Part shown: piece after piece, positions 8,096-15,890 of the stretch
How positions within the stretch are numbered: position 1 is the first letter of the stretch
Layout: each line of letters begins with the position of its first letter
DNA from: Nocardioidaceae bacterium
Lineage (GTDB): Bacteria; Actinomycetota; Actinomycetes; Propionibacteriales; Nocardioidaceae
Assembly: GCA_030655315.1 (NCBI GenBank)
Contig: JAURVT010000043.1
Coordinates: 248,001 to 312,000 of the forward strand
Direction of reading: 5' to 3'
Length of the DNA: 64,000 nt
The notes under the pieces: generated by a model
Seen by the model: the letters and a program-made list of their open reading frames with translations, nothing else
The model's database searches: none
Told to the model about the DNA's origin: nothing
Position numbers and translations under genes: made by a program

Positions 8096-8213
8096 GCCTC
8101 CCGCACCCAACTCGTCCGGGCGTGTCCGTCGCTGCGGCCCGGTGCCCGTGCGGCTAGCGTGGGGTGGCACGGCGCGCCCCACGGCGTCCGGCCGACCCTG
8201 GGAGGCGGAGACG

Positions 8214-8516
8214 ATGAGCGGCACCCTGCGCGCGTCGGTCGCCGCCGGTGACGCCGTCCGGCCCTCGGGCCCGCTGACCGGCCTGCTCTGGGGCATCGGT
8301 GCCGTGGCGACCCGCACAGGGATCCCGGCCGCCACCCTGCGCAACTGGGACCGTCGCTACGGCGTCGGCCCGTCGGCCCACTCCGAGGGCGGGCACCGAC
8401 GCTACGACGAGTCCGACGTCGCCTGCCTGTCGCACATGGCCACCCTGATGGCCGGCGGCGCCGCCGTGCTCGCGGCGAGCGAGATCGCGCTCGACGCCCG
8501 GGCCGCGCGCGCCTGA
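8214..8516 (+). CDS. Short MerR-type DNA-binding protein
   Basis: 100 residues. The only recognisable part is a MerR winged helix-turn-helix: GIGAVATRTGIPAATLRNWDRRYGV followed by GGHRRYDESDV (residues 28-68). The sequence is closest in style to the N-terminal domain of LitR/CarH/BldC-like regulators; the cobalamin or other effector domain is absent, so it either dimerises through the short C-terminal helix or works as a monomer on repeated sites, as BldC does. ATG at 8214 has GGAGG 8 to 12 bases upstream, and a TAGCGT box at 8155-8160 may be its promoter. Its targets are unknown; the neighbouring isoprenoid locus is a candidate because LitR-type regulators often control carotenoid genes. Confidence 0.7.
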   Translation: MSGTLRASVAAGDAVRPSGPLTGLLWGIGAVATRTGIPAATLRNWDRRYGVGPSAHSEGGHRRYDESDVACLSHMATLMAGGAAVLAASEIALDARAARA

Positions 8517-8536
8517 CGTCCGTCGCCGGGCCGGTC

Positions 8537-8542
8537 TACGGT
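8537..8542 (+). promoter_or_regulatory. -10 box TACGGT, leaderless promoter of the first VOC gene
   Basis: TACGGT, 6 bases, then the ATG at 8549. There is no ribosome binding site, and the spacing is the same as at 260, 7271 and 62442. Confidence 0.4.
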
Positions 8543-8548
8543 GCCTGC

Positions 8549-8998
8549 ATGGAGCAGCGACTCAACTACGTCACCCTGGCCGTCGCCGACGTCGACCGGT
8601 CCAAGGCCTTCTACGTGGACGGCCTGGGGTGGGAGCCGGCCCTCGAGGCGCCCGGCGAGGTGCTGATGATCCCGGTCGGGGCCGGGCTCGTGCTGTCGCT
8701 GTGGTCGCGCGCGGCGTTCGCCGAGGAGGTCGGCATGCCGTCGGACGGGCTCGCGCCGGTCACCCTGGCGTACAACGTCGCGGACGAGTCCGGGGTCGAC
8801 GAGGCCGTCGCGCAGGCGGTCGCCGCCGGCGCCGTGCTGGTCGAGCCGCCGGCGCACCGTGACTGGGGCGGCTACAGCGCGTACGTCGCCGATCCCGACG
8901 GGTACCGATGGGAGATCGCCCTCAACCCCAGCGAGATGGGGCTGGCCCAGGTGCTGGAGTCGCAGCGCGCCCTCCACGCCCGACGCGCACCCCGATGA
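8549..8998 (+). CDS. VOC (glyoxalase/bleomycin-resistance fold) protein
   Basis: 149 residues. N-terminal LNYVTLAVADVDRSKAFYVDGLGW is the classic first strand-helix of vicinal oxygen chelate proteins, and YVADPDGYRWEIALNP near residue 115 is the matching second module. VOC proteins bind a metal through residues from each module and act as isomerases, dioxygenases or resistance proteins; the substrate cannot be assigned. The first-module position usually held by a metal-binding His is Y/V here (NYVTLAV), so metal binding may be altered. A leaderless promoter lies immediately upstream. The next gene is a second, different VOC protein on the same strand. Confidence 0.75.
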   Translation: MEQRLNYVTLAVADVDRSKAFYVDGLGWEPALEAPGEVLMIPVGAGLVLSLWSRAAFAEEVGMPSDGLAPVTLAYNVADESGVDEAVAQAVAAGAVLVEPPAHRDWGGYSAYVADPDGYRWEIALNPSEMGLAQVLESQRALHARRAPR

Positions 8999-9056
8999 GC
9001 GACGGCGCCGCCGGCGGTCGGTCCAGGTGACACCCCCTCACGACAGGAGCACCACC

Positions 9057-9425
9057 GTGCAGACCCTCGAGATCTTCAGCGGCTTCGGCGTCGACGACGT
9101 CGAGGCGGCGCGCCGGTTCTACACGCACGTGGTGGGCCTGGAGGTGGGCGAGCAGAACGGCATGCTCGAGCTGGCCGTCGGCGACGGCCACCGCGTCCTG
9201 CTCTACCCCCGGCCGGGCCACGAGCCGGCGGGCTTCACCGTGCTCAACCTCCGCGTCGCCGACGTCGAGGTCGCGGTCGACGAGCTGGTGTCGGCCGGGG
9301 TCGAGATGCTCCGCTACGACGGGATGCAGCAGGACGATCGGGGGATCTTCCGGCTCGGCGGGCCCTTCATCGCCTGGTTCCGCGACCCGGCGGGCAACGT
9401 GGTGTCGGTGCTGCAGGACCGGTGA
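9057..9425 (+). CDS. VOC family protein
   Basis: 122 residues from a GTG at 9057 with an AGGAG ribosome binding site about 8 bases upstream; the frame is open further upstream but that part overlaps the previous gene and has no family similarity. FSGFGVDDVEAARRFYTHVVGLEV and AWFRDPAGNVVSVLQD are the two VOC modules. The protein is a single-domain member that would act as a homodimer. It lies 58 bases after the first VOC gene and may be cotranscribed. The function is not predictable; such proteins are often annotated as glyoxalases without evidence. Confidence 0.75.
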   Translation: MQTLEIFSGFGVDDVEAARRFYTHVVGLEVGEQNGMLELAVGDGHRVLLYPRPGHEPAGFTVLNLRVADVEVAVDELVSAGVEMLRYDGMQQDDRGIFRLGGPFIAWFRDPAGNVVSVLQDR

Positions 9426-9497
9426 GTTCGGCCGTTCGGGAGACGCCTACCCCGAATTGACTAGATGATGAGGGCCAGTCACGATCTCGGAGCCCTC

Positions 9498-10526
9498 ATG
9501 TCACGAACCCCCCGGCGACGGCCGGAGCGCCGTCCGGTCCTGCTCGTCGTCACCGTGCTCGCCGCGGTCCTCGCGCTCGGGACGACGGCGGCGCCCGTCG
9601 CGACGTCCGCGTCCACCGGCCCCCGGACGACGTCCACCGCCGTGCACCTCGCCGACGGCGTGGACGAGGTGCGGACCGCCTCCACGCTGGAGCAGGAGCT
9701 GCGACGCGTCGAGCAGCGGATCGCCTCGACCACGCGGGCCCTGCGGCGCTGCGCCGCTCGCGCCGCGCGGGCCCAGCGGGTCTGCGAGACCCGGACGCGC
9801 AGGACGCTGCGCTCGCTGCGCGCCACGCGCACCGCGCTGAAGGCCCAGCTCGTCGCCGCGACCCGTCCAGTCGTCACCACGCCGGTCGTCACGCCGCCCG
9901 CCTCCGGCGGCACCAACCCCTTCGACCCCGACGGCGACGGCCTGGACCGCTACTGGAACAAGCCCGGCACCGGCTTCGCGCTCATCAGCGGCGCGAGCAC
10001 CCCGCGCTGGCCGTGCCGGACCACGATCACCTTCCGGGTGAACCCCTCCGGTGCCCCCGCCACGGCCGTCGCCGACGCCCGGGCCGCGTTCGCCCTCGTC
10101 GGACGCGTCAACGGCTACACGTTCCGCTACGACGGCACCACCACCGCCACCCGCGGCGTCGACGGCACCGACGTGGTCCTGTCGTGGGAGCGTGGCGGCG
10201 CCGGCACCCGTCTGGGCGCCTCCGCCGTCGCGATGGGCGGGTCGTACCAGTACACCCGCGGGTCGCAGCGCTGGCTGGGCAAGGGATCGATCGTGTTCGA
10301 CTCGCGCCAGCGCCTCGCGCCGGGCCTCGGCTCCGAGCGCCGCCAGGCCGTCACGCTCGGACGCGTGATGGTCCACGAGATCGGCCACGTGCTGGGTCTC
10401 GGGCACGTCACCGACACCACGCAGATCATGGCGCCGGTGCTGTCACGGCAGCGCACGGCAGCCAACACGGGCGACCGCAACGGACTGCGGCACCAGGGGC
10501 GCGCCGCGTCCTGCGCCGCGCGCTGA
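9498..10526 (+). CDS. Secreted matrixin-like zinc metalloprotease
   Basis: 342 residues from ATG 9498; an in-frame ATG at 9465 would add 11 residues. A basic start and a hydrophobic stretch ending near ATSAS form a signal peptide. Residues about 60-115 are a strongly helical, arginine-rich stretch (EQELRRVEQRI, RSLRATRTALKAQL) with coiled-coil character, then a PVVTPP linker. The C-terminal half holds the zinc site HEIGHVLGLGH (HExxHxxGxxH) followed by the Met-turn sequence QIMAPV, as in metzincins of the matrixin type. Expected to act outside the cell or at its surface. The substrate is unknown. The helical region may serve as a prodomain or wall anchor (inference). Confidence 0.8.
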   Translation: MSRTPRRRPERRPVLLVVTVLAAVLALGTTAAPVATSASTGPRTTSTAVHLADGVDEVRTASTLEQELRRVEQRIASTTRALRRCAARAARAQRVCETRTRRTLRSLRATRTALKAQLVAATRPVVTTPVVTPPASGGTNPFDPDGDGLDRYWNKPGTGFALISGASTPRWPCRTTITFRVNPSGAPATAVADARAAFALVGRVNGYTFRYDGTTTATRGVDGTDVVLSWERGGAGTRLGASAVAMGGSYQYTRGSQRWLGKGSIVFDSRQRLAPGLGSERRQAVTLGRVMVHEIGHVLGLGHVTDTTQIMAPVLSRQRTAANTGDRNGLRHQGRAASCAAR

Positions 10527-10640
10527 CCGGTCGTCCGCCGTTCGTCCGGGGTTCGTTGACTCCCGTCGGCGCGAGCGCGAGAGTGACCCACGTCCCACCA
10601 GGTCGCCGCGCACTGGTCCCCCGCGACGACCGGAGCACCC

Positions 10641-13076
10641 GTGCGCCTCGCCCCCGCCCTCACCCGTACCTGCGCCGGTGCCGTCGCCGCGCTCCTGGCC
10701 GGGGGGCTCCTGAGCGCACCGACCACCGCCTCGGCGGAGCCGCAGCGCACGCCGTCGCGTGACACCGGGCTCTCGCGCCACGTCGACCCGCTGATCGGCT
10801 CGGCCAACGGCGGCAACACCTATCCCGGTGCGGTCCGGCCCTTCGGGATGCTGTCGTGGAGCCCGACCACCACCAAGGGCGACCAGACCGACACCGGTGC
10901 GGCGAACGGCTACGCCTACGACACCCCGCGGGTGCGGGGCTTCAGCCTGACGCACGTCAACGGAGCCGGTTGCGCACCCGGTGCCGCCGGGGACGTGCCG
11001 ATCATGCCGATCGTCGGCGACGTGACTTCCTCCCCCACGGCCGACTCCTCCGACGAGGTCTACGCGAGCGACTTCTCCCACGACGACGAGACCGCCCGCG
11101 CCGGGCGCTACACGGTGGGCCTGGCCAACGGTGCCACCGCCGACCTCACGGCGACGACGCGCGCCGGCGTCGGCGACTTCACCTTCCCGCGCGGTCGGGC
11201 GGCCAACCTGCTGTTCCGCACCTCCAACTCGCTGAACGGCAGCGAGGACGCCGACATCGAGATCGACGCCCGCACCCGGACCGTCACCGGCTCGGTGCTC
11301 ACGGGGGGCTTCTGCGGGCGCCGGGCCACCGGCAACGGCAGCAACCGGGTCAGCTACTACCGCCTGCACTTCGTGGCCCGGTTCGACCGCGCCTTCGCGT
11401 CGGTGGGCACCTGGGAGGACGACCGGCTGATGCCCGGCGCCACCACCGCCTCGGGCGGCGAGGGCTACCTGACCGGCGCGGACCGGAAGGGTCGTGGCTC
11501 CGGCGGCTGGGTCGGCTTCGACACGCGCCGCAGCGGCGACGTCGGCATGCGCGTCGGCATCTCGTACACGAGCCTGGACGGCGCGCGTCGCAACCTGGCG
11601 GCCGAGACCACCCGCAGGTCCACGGTCGACGGCGTGGCGCGCGACGCCCGTCGGGCCTGGGACCGCGCCCTGTCGAGCATCGAGGTCGACGGCGGCGGAG
11701 CCGACCGTCGCACCGCGTTCTACACCGCGCTGTACCACGCCTACCTCCAGCCCAACATCAGCAACGACGTCGACGGCCGCTACCTCGGCAGCGACCGCCG
11801 GGTGCACCGGCTGCAGCGCGGGCAGCGGGCCCAGTACGGCAACTTCTCCGGCTGGGACCAGTACCGCGCGCACACCCAGCTGCTCGCGCTGCTCGAGCCG
11901 CAGGTGGCCGGTGACTTCGCCCAGTCCCTGTACAACCTCGCGCGCCAGAACGGTGGTGTCTGGGACCGCTGGGTGCACGTCAACGGACCCACCCACGTGA
12001 TGACGGGCGACCCGTCGGCGCCGACGCTCGCGGGGTTCCACGCGCTCGGGGTGCGCAACTTCGACGTCGACGGTGCCTACGACTCGCTCGTGCGCCAGGC
12101 CACGGTGCCGAACCCGGCCGGTCTCTCCGAGTCCGGCTGCCCCGGCCAGTGCGTCGGCCAGCGCCCCAACCTCGCCGAGTACCTGCGCCTGCACTACGCC
12201 CCGCAGGACGACTGCCGCTGCTGGGGCGGCGCGGCCGAGACGCTCGAGGACTCGCTCGCCGACCACTCCCTCGCCACCTGGGGCGAGCGCCTGGGACGCC
12301 GCGGCACCGCGGCGCGGATGGCCGAGCGGGCCACCTGGTGGCGCAACACGTTCAACCCCCGTGCCACGCCCACCGCCGGCTACCAGCAGCCCCTCGACGC
12401 CGACGGGTCGTGGGTGACGCCGTTCGACCCCGCGTCCGACGTCGGCTTCGCCCAGGGATCGAGCGCCACCTACACCTGGATGGTGCCGCAGGACGTGTCC
12501 GGGCTCGCCGCACTGATGGGCGGCCGCGCGACGGCGGCGGCCCGGCTCGACGGGTTCTTCCGGCGCCCCGACGGCTCGTGGATCACCGGGGGCGACCCGC
12601 TGGGCTACGACCCGACCAACGAGCCCGGCATCCACACGCCCTGGCTGTACAACGCCCTCGGGCAGCCGTGGAAGACGCAGGAGACCGTCCGCGCGATGGC
12701 CGACCTGGTCTACGGCACCGGTCCCGAGGGCCTGCCCGGCAACGACGACCTCGGCACCATGTCGGCCTGGTACGTCTTCGCCTCGCTCGGCATCTACCCG
12801 CAGGAGCCCAGCCGCGCCGAGATGCTGCTGTCGAGCCCGGTCTTCACCCGGGCCACCGTGCACCGCGGCAACGGCCGGGACGTGACGATCCGCGCGCCCA
12901 GGGCGTCCGCCGACCACGTCTACGTCTCGTCGATGCGGGTCGACGGACGTCGCTCCACGCGGTCCTGGCTGCCCGCCTCGGTGCTGCTGCGCGGCGGCAC
13001 CGTCGACGTCGCGCTGTCGACCCGGCCCGACCGCGGCTTCGGGACCGCCCCGCGGGACCTCCCGGTCGACCGCTGA
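10641..13076 (+). CDS. Secreted GH92 family alpha-mannosidase-like glycoside hydrolase
   Basis: 811 residues from GTG 10641 with a GGAG site upstream. Residues 1-32 form a signal peptide. The mature protein starts VDPLIGSANGGNTYPGA, the highly conserved opening of GH92 enzymes, followed by GFSLTHVNGAGC, YLGSDRRVH, GWDQYR, a large (alpha/alpha)6 part, and the C-terminal GNDDLGTMSAWYVFASLGIYP signature. Characterised GH92 enzymes are calcium-dependent exo-alpha-mannosidases, most often alpha-1,2, acting on N-glycans, yeast mannan or actinobacterial mannose-capped glycans. It sits with two other secreted hydrolases but is not tightly coupled to them. Confidence 0.92.
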   Translation: MRLAPALTRTCAGAVAALLAGGLLSAPTTASAEPQRTPSRDTGLSRHVDPLIGSANGGNTYPGAVRPFGMLSWSPTTTKGDQTDTGAANGYAYDTPRVRGFSLTHVNGAGCAPGAAGDVPIMPIVGDVTSSPTADSSDEVYASDFSHDDETARAGRYTVGLANGATADLTATTRAGVGDFTFPRGRAANLLFRTSNSLNGSEDADIEIDARTRTVTGSVLTGGFCGRRATGNGSNRVSYYRLHFVARFDRAFASVGTWEDDRLMPGATTASGGEGYLTGADRKGRGSGGWVGFDTRRSGDVGMRVGISYTSLDGARRNLAAETTRRSTVDGVARDARRAWDRALSSIEVDGGGADRRTAFYTALYHAYLQPNISNDVDGRYLGSDRRVHRLQRGQRAQYGNFSGWDQYRAHTQLLALLEPQVAGDFAQSLYNLARQNGGVWDRWVHVNGPTHVMTGDPSAPTLAGFHALGVRNFDVDGAYDSLVRQATVPNPAGLSESGCPGQCVGQRPNLAEYLRLHYAPQDDCRCWGGAAETLEDSLADHSLATWGERLGRRGTAARMAERATWWRNTFNPRATPTAGYQQPLDADGSWVTPFDPASDVGFAQGSSATYTWMVPQDVSGLAALMGGRATAAARLDGFFRRPDGSWITGGDPLGYDPTNEPGIHTPWLYNALGQPWKTQETVRAMADLVYGTGPEGLPGNDDLGTMSAWYVFASLGIYPQEPSRAEMLLSSPVFTRATVHRGNGRDVTIRAPRASADHVYVSSMRVDGRRSTRSWLPASVLLRGGTVDVALSTRPDRGFGTAPRDLPVDR

Positions 13077-13083
13077 GCAGGCG

Positions 13084-13089
13084 TAGGCT
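13084..13089 (+). promoter_or_regulatory. -10 box TAGGCT upstream of the Moco oxidoreductase pair
   Basis: TAGGCT lies 8 bases after the GH92 stop and 26 bases before the GTG at 13116. A GAGGAG ribosome binding site sits between them (13104-13109), so this transcript would carry a short leader of about 20 bases. No clear -35 element. Confidence 0.4.
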
Positions 13090-13115
13090 GGCCGGACCGA
13101 TCCGAGGAGCGCGCC

Positions 13116-13715
13116 GTGCCGATCATCTCGAAGGGGTTCCGGGGTCGTCCGGGCGGTCGTGACCCCGAGCTGCCACCCGGCCAGTACCGCACGACGGACT
13201 TCCCGGTGCTGTCCACGGGCCCGAGCCCGCACGTCGACCCAGACCGGTGGTCGCTGACGCTCGTCACCGAGGCCGGCGAGACCAGCACGTGGGACCGCCA
13301 GGCGCTGCTCGCGCTGCCGCAGGAGCGGCCGACCGTCGACATCCACTGCGTGACCAAGTGGTCCAAGTTCGGCACCTCGTGGCGTGGCGTCAGCCTCGAC
13401 ACGCTGCTGGACGGCGTGTCGACGGCGGCGTCGTTCGTCAAGGTCGCCTCCTACGGCGGCTACACCACCAACCTGCCGCTGGAGGACCTGCGCGGAGGGC
13501 GGGCCTGGGTGGTGCACGAGTTCGACGGCAGGCCGCTCACCCCGGAGCACGGCGGTCCGGTGCGGCTGCTGGTGCCCCACCTGTACTTCTGGAAGTCGGC
13601 CAAGTGGGTGCGCGAGCTGCAGCTGCTCACGCAGGACGAGCCTGGCTTCTGGGAGACCAACGGCTACCACGACTACGGCGACCCGTGGCGCGAGCAGCGC
13701 TACCAGGGCGATTGA
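13116..13715 (+). CDS. Sulfite-oxidase-fold molybdopterin oxidoreductase, short form
   Basis: 199 residues, essentially one oxidoreductase molybdopterin-binding domain. The invariant Moco-ligand cysteine is in DIHCVTKWSKFGTSW (about residue 76). Cofactor-binding histidine and arginine positions follow in VRLLVPHLYFWKSAKWV. There is no dimerisation domain, no heme domain and no Tat or Sec signal, so this is a cytoplasmic short form, unlike exported MsrP/YedY. Its stop codon overlaps the start of a flavin reductase gene, which makes an electron-transfer pair likely: NAD(P)H to flavin to Moco. The substrate is unknown; sulfite, sulfoxides or N-oxides are possibilities from the family. Confidence 0.85.
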   Translation: MPIISKGFRGRPGGRDPELPPGQYRTTDFPVLSTGPSPHVDPDRWSLTLVTEAGETSTWDRQALLALPQERPTVDIHCVTKWSKFGTSWRGVSLDTLLDGVSTAASFVKVASYGGYTTNLPLEDLRGGRAWVVHEFDGRPLTPEHGGPVRLLVPHLYFWKSAKWVRELQLLTQDEPGFWETNGYHDYGDPWREQRYQGD

Positions 13716-14431
13716 GCACCGCGATCCCGTGGCGCGTCGCGACCGTCGTCGGTACACGTGACGAGACGCCGACCGCGCGCACGCTCGTCCTCGACGTGCC
13801 CGGCTGGCCGGGGCACCTCGCCGGGCAGCACCTCGACGTCCGCCTGACCGCCGACGACGGCTACAGCACCCAGCGCAGCTACTCCGTCGCGTCGGCGGGC
13901 GTCCCCCTCGAGCTGATGGTCCAGCGGGTCGAGGACGGCGAGGTCTCGCCCTACCTCACCGGTTCGCTGGAGCCGGGCGACCGGTTCGAGCTGCGCGGCC
14001 CGGTCGGACGCTGGTTCGTCTGGCGGCCCAGGGACACCGCCCCGGTGCTGCTGGTGGCGGGCGGCTCGGGCGTGGTGCCGCTGCGGGCCGTGCTCCAGGC
14101 GCGTCGTACCGCGGGCAGCACCGTGCCGGTGCACCTGGTCTGCTCGGTCCGCTCGCCCGCCGACGCCGTCTACGCCGACGAGCTCGCCGAGCCCGGTGAG
14201 GGCGTCGACGTGGCGTGGGTGCACACCCGCTCGGCCCCACCGGACGACCCGCGCCCGGCGGGGCGCATCGCCCGCGCCGACCTCGACGTCCCGGGCTTCT
14301 CGCCCGCCGACGAACCCCTGTGCCTGGTCTGCGGGCCCACGGGTTTCGTCGAGACCGTGGCCGACCACCTCGTCGCCCTCGGCCACCCCGCTGCCGCCAT
14401 CCGCACCGAGCGGTTCGGCCCGACGGGCTGA
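13712..14431 (+). CDS. Ferredoxin-NADP reductase-like FAD oxidoreductase, partner of the Moco protein
   Basis: 239 residues from a TTG at 13712 that overlaps the upstream TGA as TTGA; no ATG or GTG lies near the conserved N-terminus (WRVATVVGTRDETPTARTLVLDVPGW), so the TTG start is the best choice. RSYSVAS is the FAD-binding RxYS motif, LLVAGGSGVVPLRAVL the NAD(P)H-binding GxGxxP-like loop and LVCGPTGFVE the C-terminal nucleotide motif. No 2Fe-2S domain follows, so the protein transfers electrons directly from NAD(P)H through flavin. The overlap with the Moco gene is direct evidence for translational coupling and supports a two-component reductase. Confidence 0.85.
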   Translation: MSTAIPWRVATVVGTRDETPTARTLVLDVPGWPGHLAGQHLDVRLTADDGYSTQRSYSVASAGVPLELMVQRVEDGEVSPYLTGSLEPGDRFELRGPVGRWFVWRPRDTAPVLLVAGGSGVVPLRAVLQARRTAGSTVPVHLVCSVRSPADAVYADELAEPGEGVDVAWVHTRSAPPDDPRPAGRIARADLDVPGFSPADEPLCLVCGPTGFVETVADHLVALGHPAAAIRTERFGPTG

Positions 14432-14441
14432 GACCGTCGGG

Positions 14442-15890
14442 TCAGGTCCGCCCGGGCTCCTCACGCTCGGCGAGCAGTCCGACCAGAGCCTCCACGTCCC
14501 GTCCCCACGGACGGTCGGCGGTGCCCGCGGGCAGGACCGCGTCGACGTCGGCCAGCAGGGCGCGGACCGGTGCGGTGAGCGACTCCAGGCGGGACGGGTC
14601 GAGCCGCGTGGCCTGGTGCACGCCCAGCAGCTCGCACGCGAGGACGTCGCGCCACGCCTCGAGCGCGCGGCGGGTCGCCTCGGTCGCGTCGACGGCCGCG
14701 CTCTGCACGTCCTCCTGGCCGAGCGACGTGTCGGCGGCCAGGGCCGCGGTCGAGACGACGGGCTGGCAGCCGCGGACGACGCCGGCCGCACGCTTGTGCA
14801 CCGCCACGAGGCCCGCCTGGGGCCCGGGGTCGGCGGACAGCTGGGCCGGGAGCCCGGTGACGCGCGGGTCGAGCATCCGGTGCAGCCGGGCGGCTCCCGC
14901 CGACGCCGCGTGCACCACCGACGCGGTGACGGCGTCCGCGGACGCGGCGAGGTCGAGACCGTGGAACCCGGCCGTGCCGACCACGCCGCGATCGTCACCC
15001 GGCCGCAGGGCGGGCGAGTCCGTCACGCCGGACAGGGCGCGCTCGACGGCGGCGTCGAGCCTCGCGACGTCCCGCGACACCTGCGCCAGCACGGGTCCGA
15101 CCACGCGGAAGGACACCGGTGCCTGCAGGTGGCGCGGGGACGGCTCGGGTCCGGACAGCCGGCTCAGCTCCTCGAGCAACCCGGTCAGGACGTCGTCGCC
15201 CCGCCCGGTCCACGGCTCGAACGGGTCGCGGGAGGCCCCGACGACCGCGACCTGGGCCGCGGCCACGACCTGCGACCTTGCCAGCAGGAGGCGGGCGTCG
15301 TCGGCCCGCAGGATCGCGAGCGCCGTCGACACCGGGACGCCCGCGAGCAGCGCGATGCCCTCCTTGGGCCCGAGCAGGTGCGGCTCCAGCCCCGCCTGCC
15401 GCAGCGGTGACGCGTCCTCGGCGAGGTGGCCGAACAGGTGGGCGAGCGGGACGATCTCGCCGGCTGATCCCGCGGCGGTGCGCGGCACCGCGGGCACGAC
15501 GCCGGCGTCGAGCAGGGACACGATCCAGCGGCAGAGGTCCGGACCGGCGCCGGAGTCGCCCGACAGGAGGGTCCGCAGGCGGACCGCGAGGACCGCACGG
15601 ACCTCGGGGGTCGTCAGCCAGGGTGGACCGCCGACCTGGCGCGCCAGCAGGATCGACGCGGACTGCGCCGCCCGCGCGTCGTCACCGAGCGCGACGCCGC
15701 TCTGGGCGCCCGCCCCGGTCGTCGTGCCGTAGACGGGCAGGCCCGCCTCCAGCACGTGCCGCAGCCGCTCGTGCCCGTCCCGGACCGGGACCAGTGCGGC
15801 GTCGTCCAGCTGCAGCGAGCCGCCGCGCGACACCGCGAGGACGGCCGCGGCGCCGAGGTCGCCGGCGCGGACGACGAGGTGCGTGCTCAC
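14442..15890 (-). CDS. Histidine/aromatic ammonia-lyase superfamily protein lacking the MIO triad
   Basis: 482 residues, slightly shorter than HutH (about 510). Fold hallmarks are present: YGTTTGAG (residues 54-61, HutH YGxNTGFG), PLAH at 148-151, LGPKEGIALL near 173-182, QAPVSFR at 256-262 and GQED at 391-394. The MIO cofactor of this family forms from Ala-Ser-Gly in GASGD; here the aligned residues are Ser142-Ala143-Gly144 (GSAGE), so the essential serine is missing. Partner residues also differ: Asn of NG is Ala183, Tyr of YSxR is Val259. The active site therefore cannot work as a normal ammonia-lyase. Ergothionase is, as I recall, a MIO-free relative that eliminates trimethylamine. The gene overlaps the cyclodeaminase stop by 4 bases and ends a three-gene operon. 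Confidence 0.85.
   Translation of the reverse strand: MSTHLVVRAGDLGAAAVLAVSRGGSLQLDDAALVPVRDGHERLRHVLEAGLPVYGTTTGAGAQSGVALGDDARAAQSASILLARQVGGPPWLTTPEVRAVLAVRLRTLLSGDSGAGPDLCRWIVSLLDAGVVPAVPRTAAGSAGEIVPLAHLFGHLAEDASPLRQAGLEPHLLGPKEGIALLAGVPVSTALAILRADDARLLLARSQVVAAAQVAVVGASRDPFEPWTGRGDDVLTGLLEELSRLSGPEPSPRHLQAPVSFRVVGPVLAQVSRDVARLDAAVERALSGVTDSPALRPGDDRGVVGTAGFHGLDLAASADAVTASVVHAASAGAARLHRMLDPRVTGLPAQLSADPGPQAGLVAVHKRAAGVVRGCQPVVSTAALAADTSLGQEDVQSAAVDATEATRRALEAWRDVLACELLGVHQATRLDPSRLESLTAPVRALLADVDAVLPAGTADRPWGRDVEALVGLLAEREEPGRT

Noticed and set aside
10443-13757. Minus-strand open frame of 1104 codons opposite GH92
   Set aside because: It is the antisense of a clear GH92 gene, has the compositional bias of a shadow frame (Val/Gly/Arg/His-rich) and no recognisable domain.
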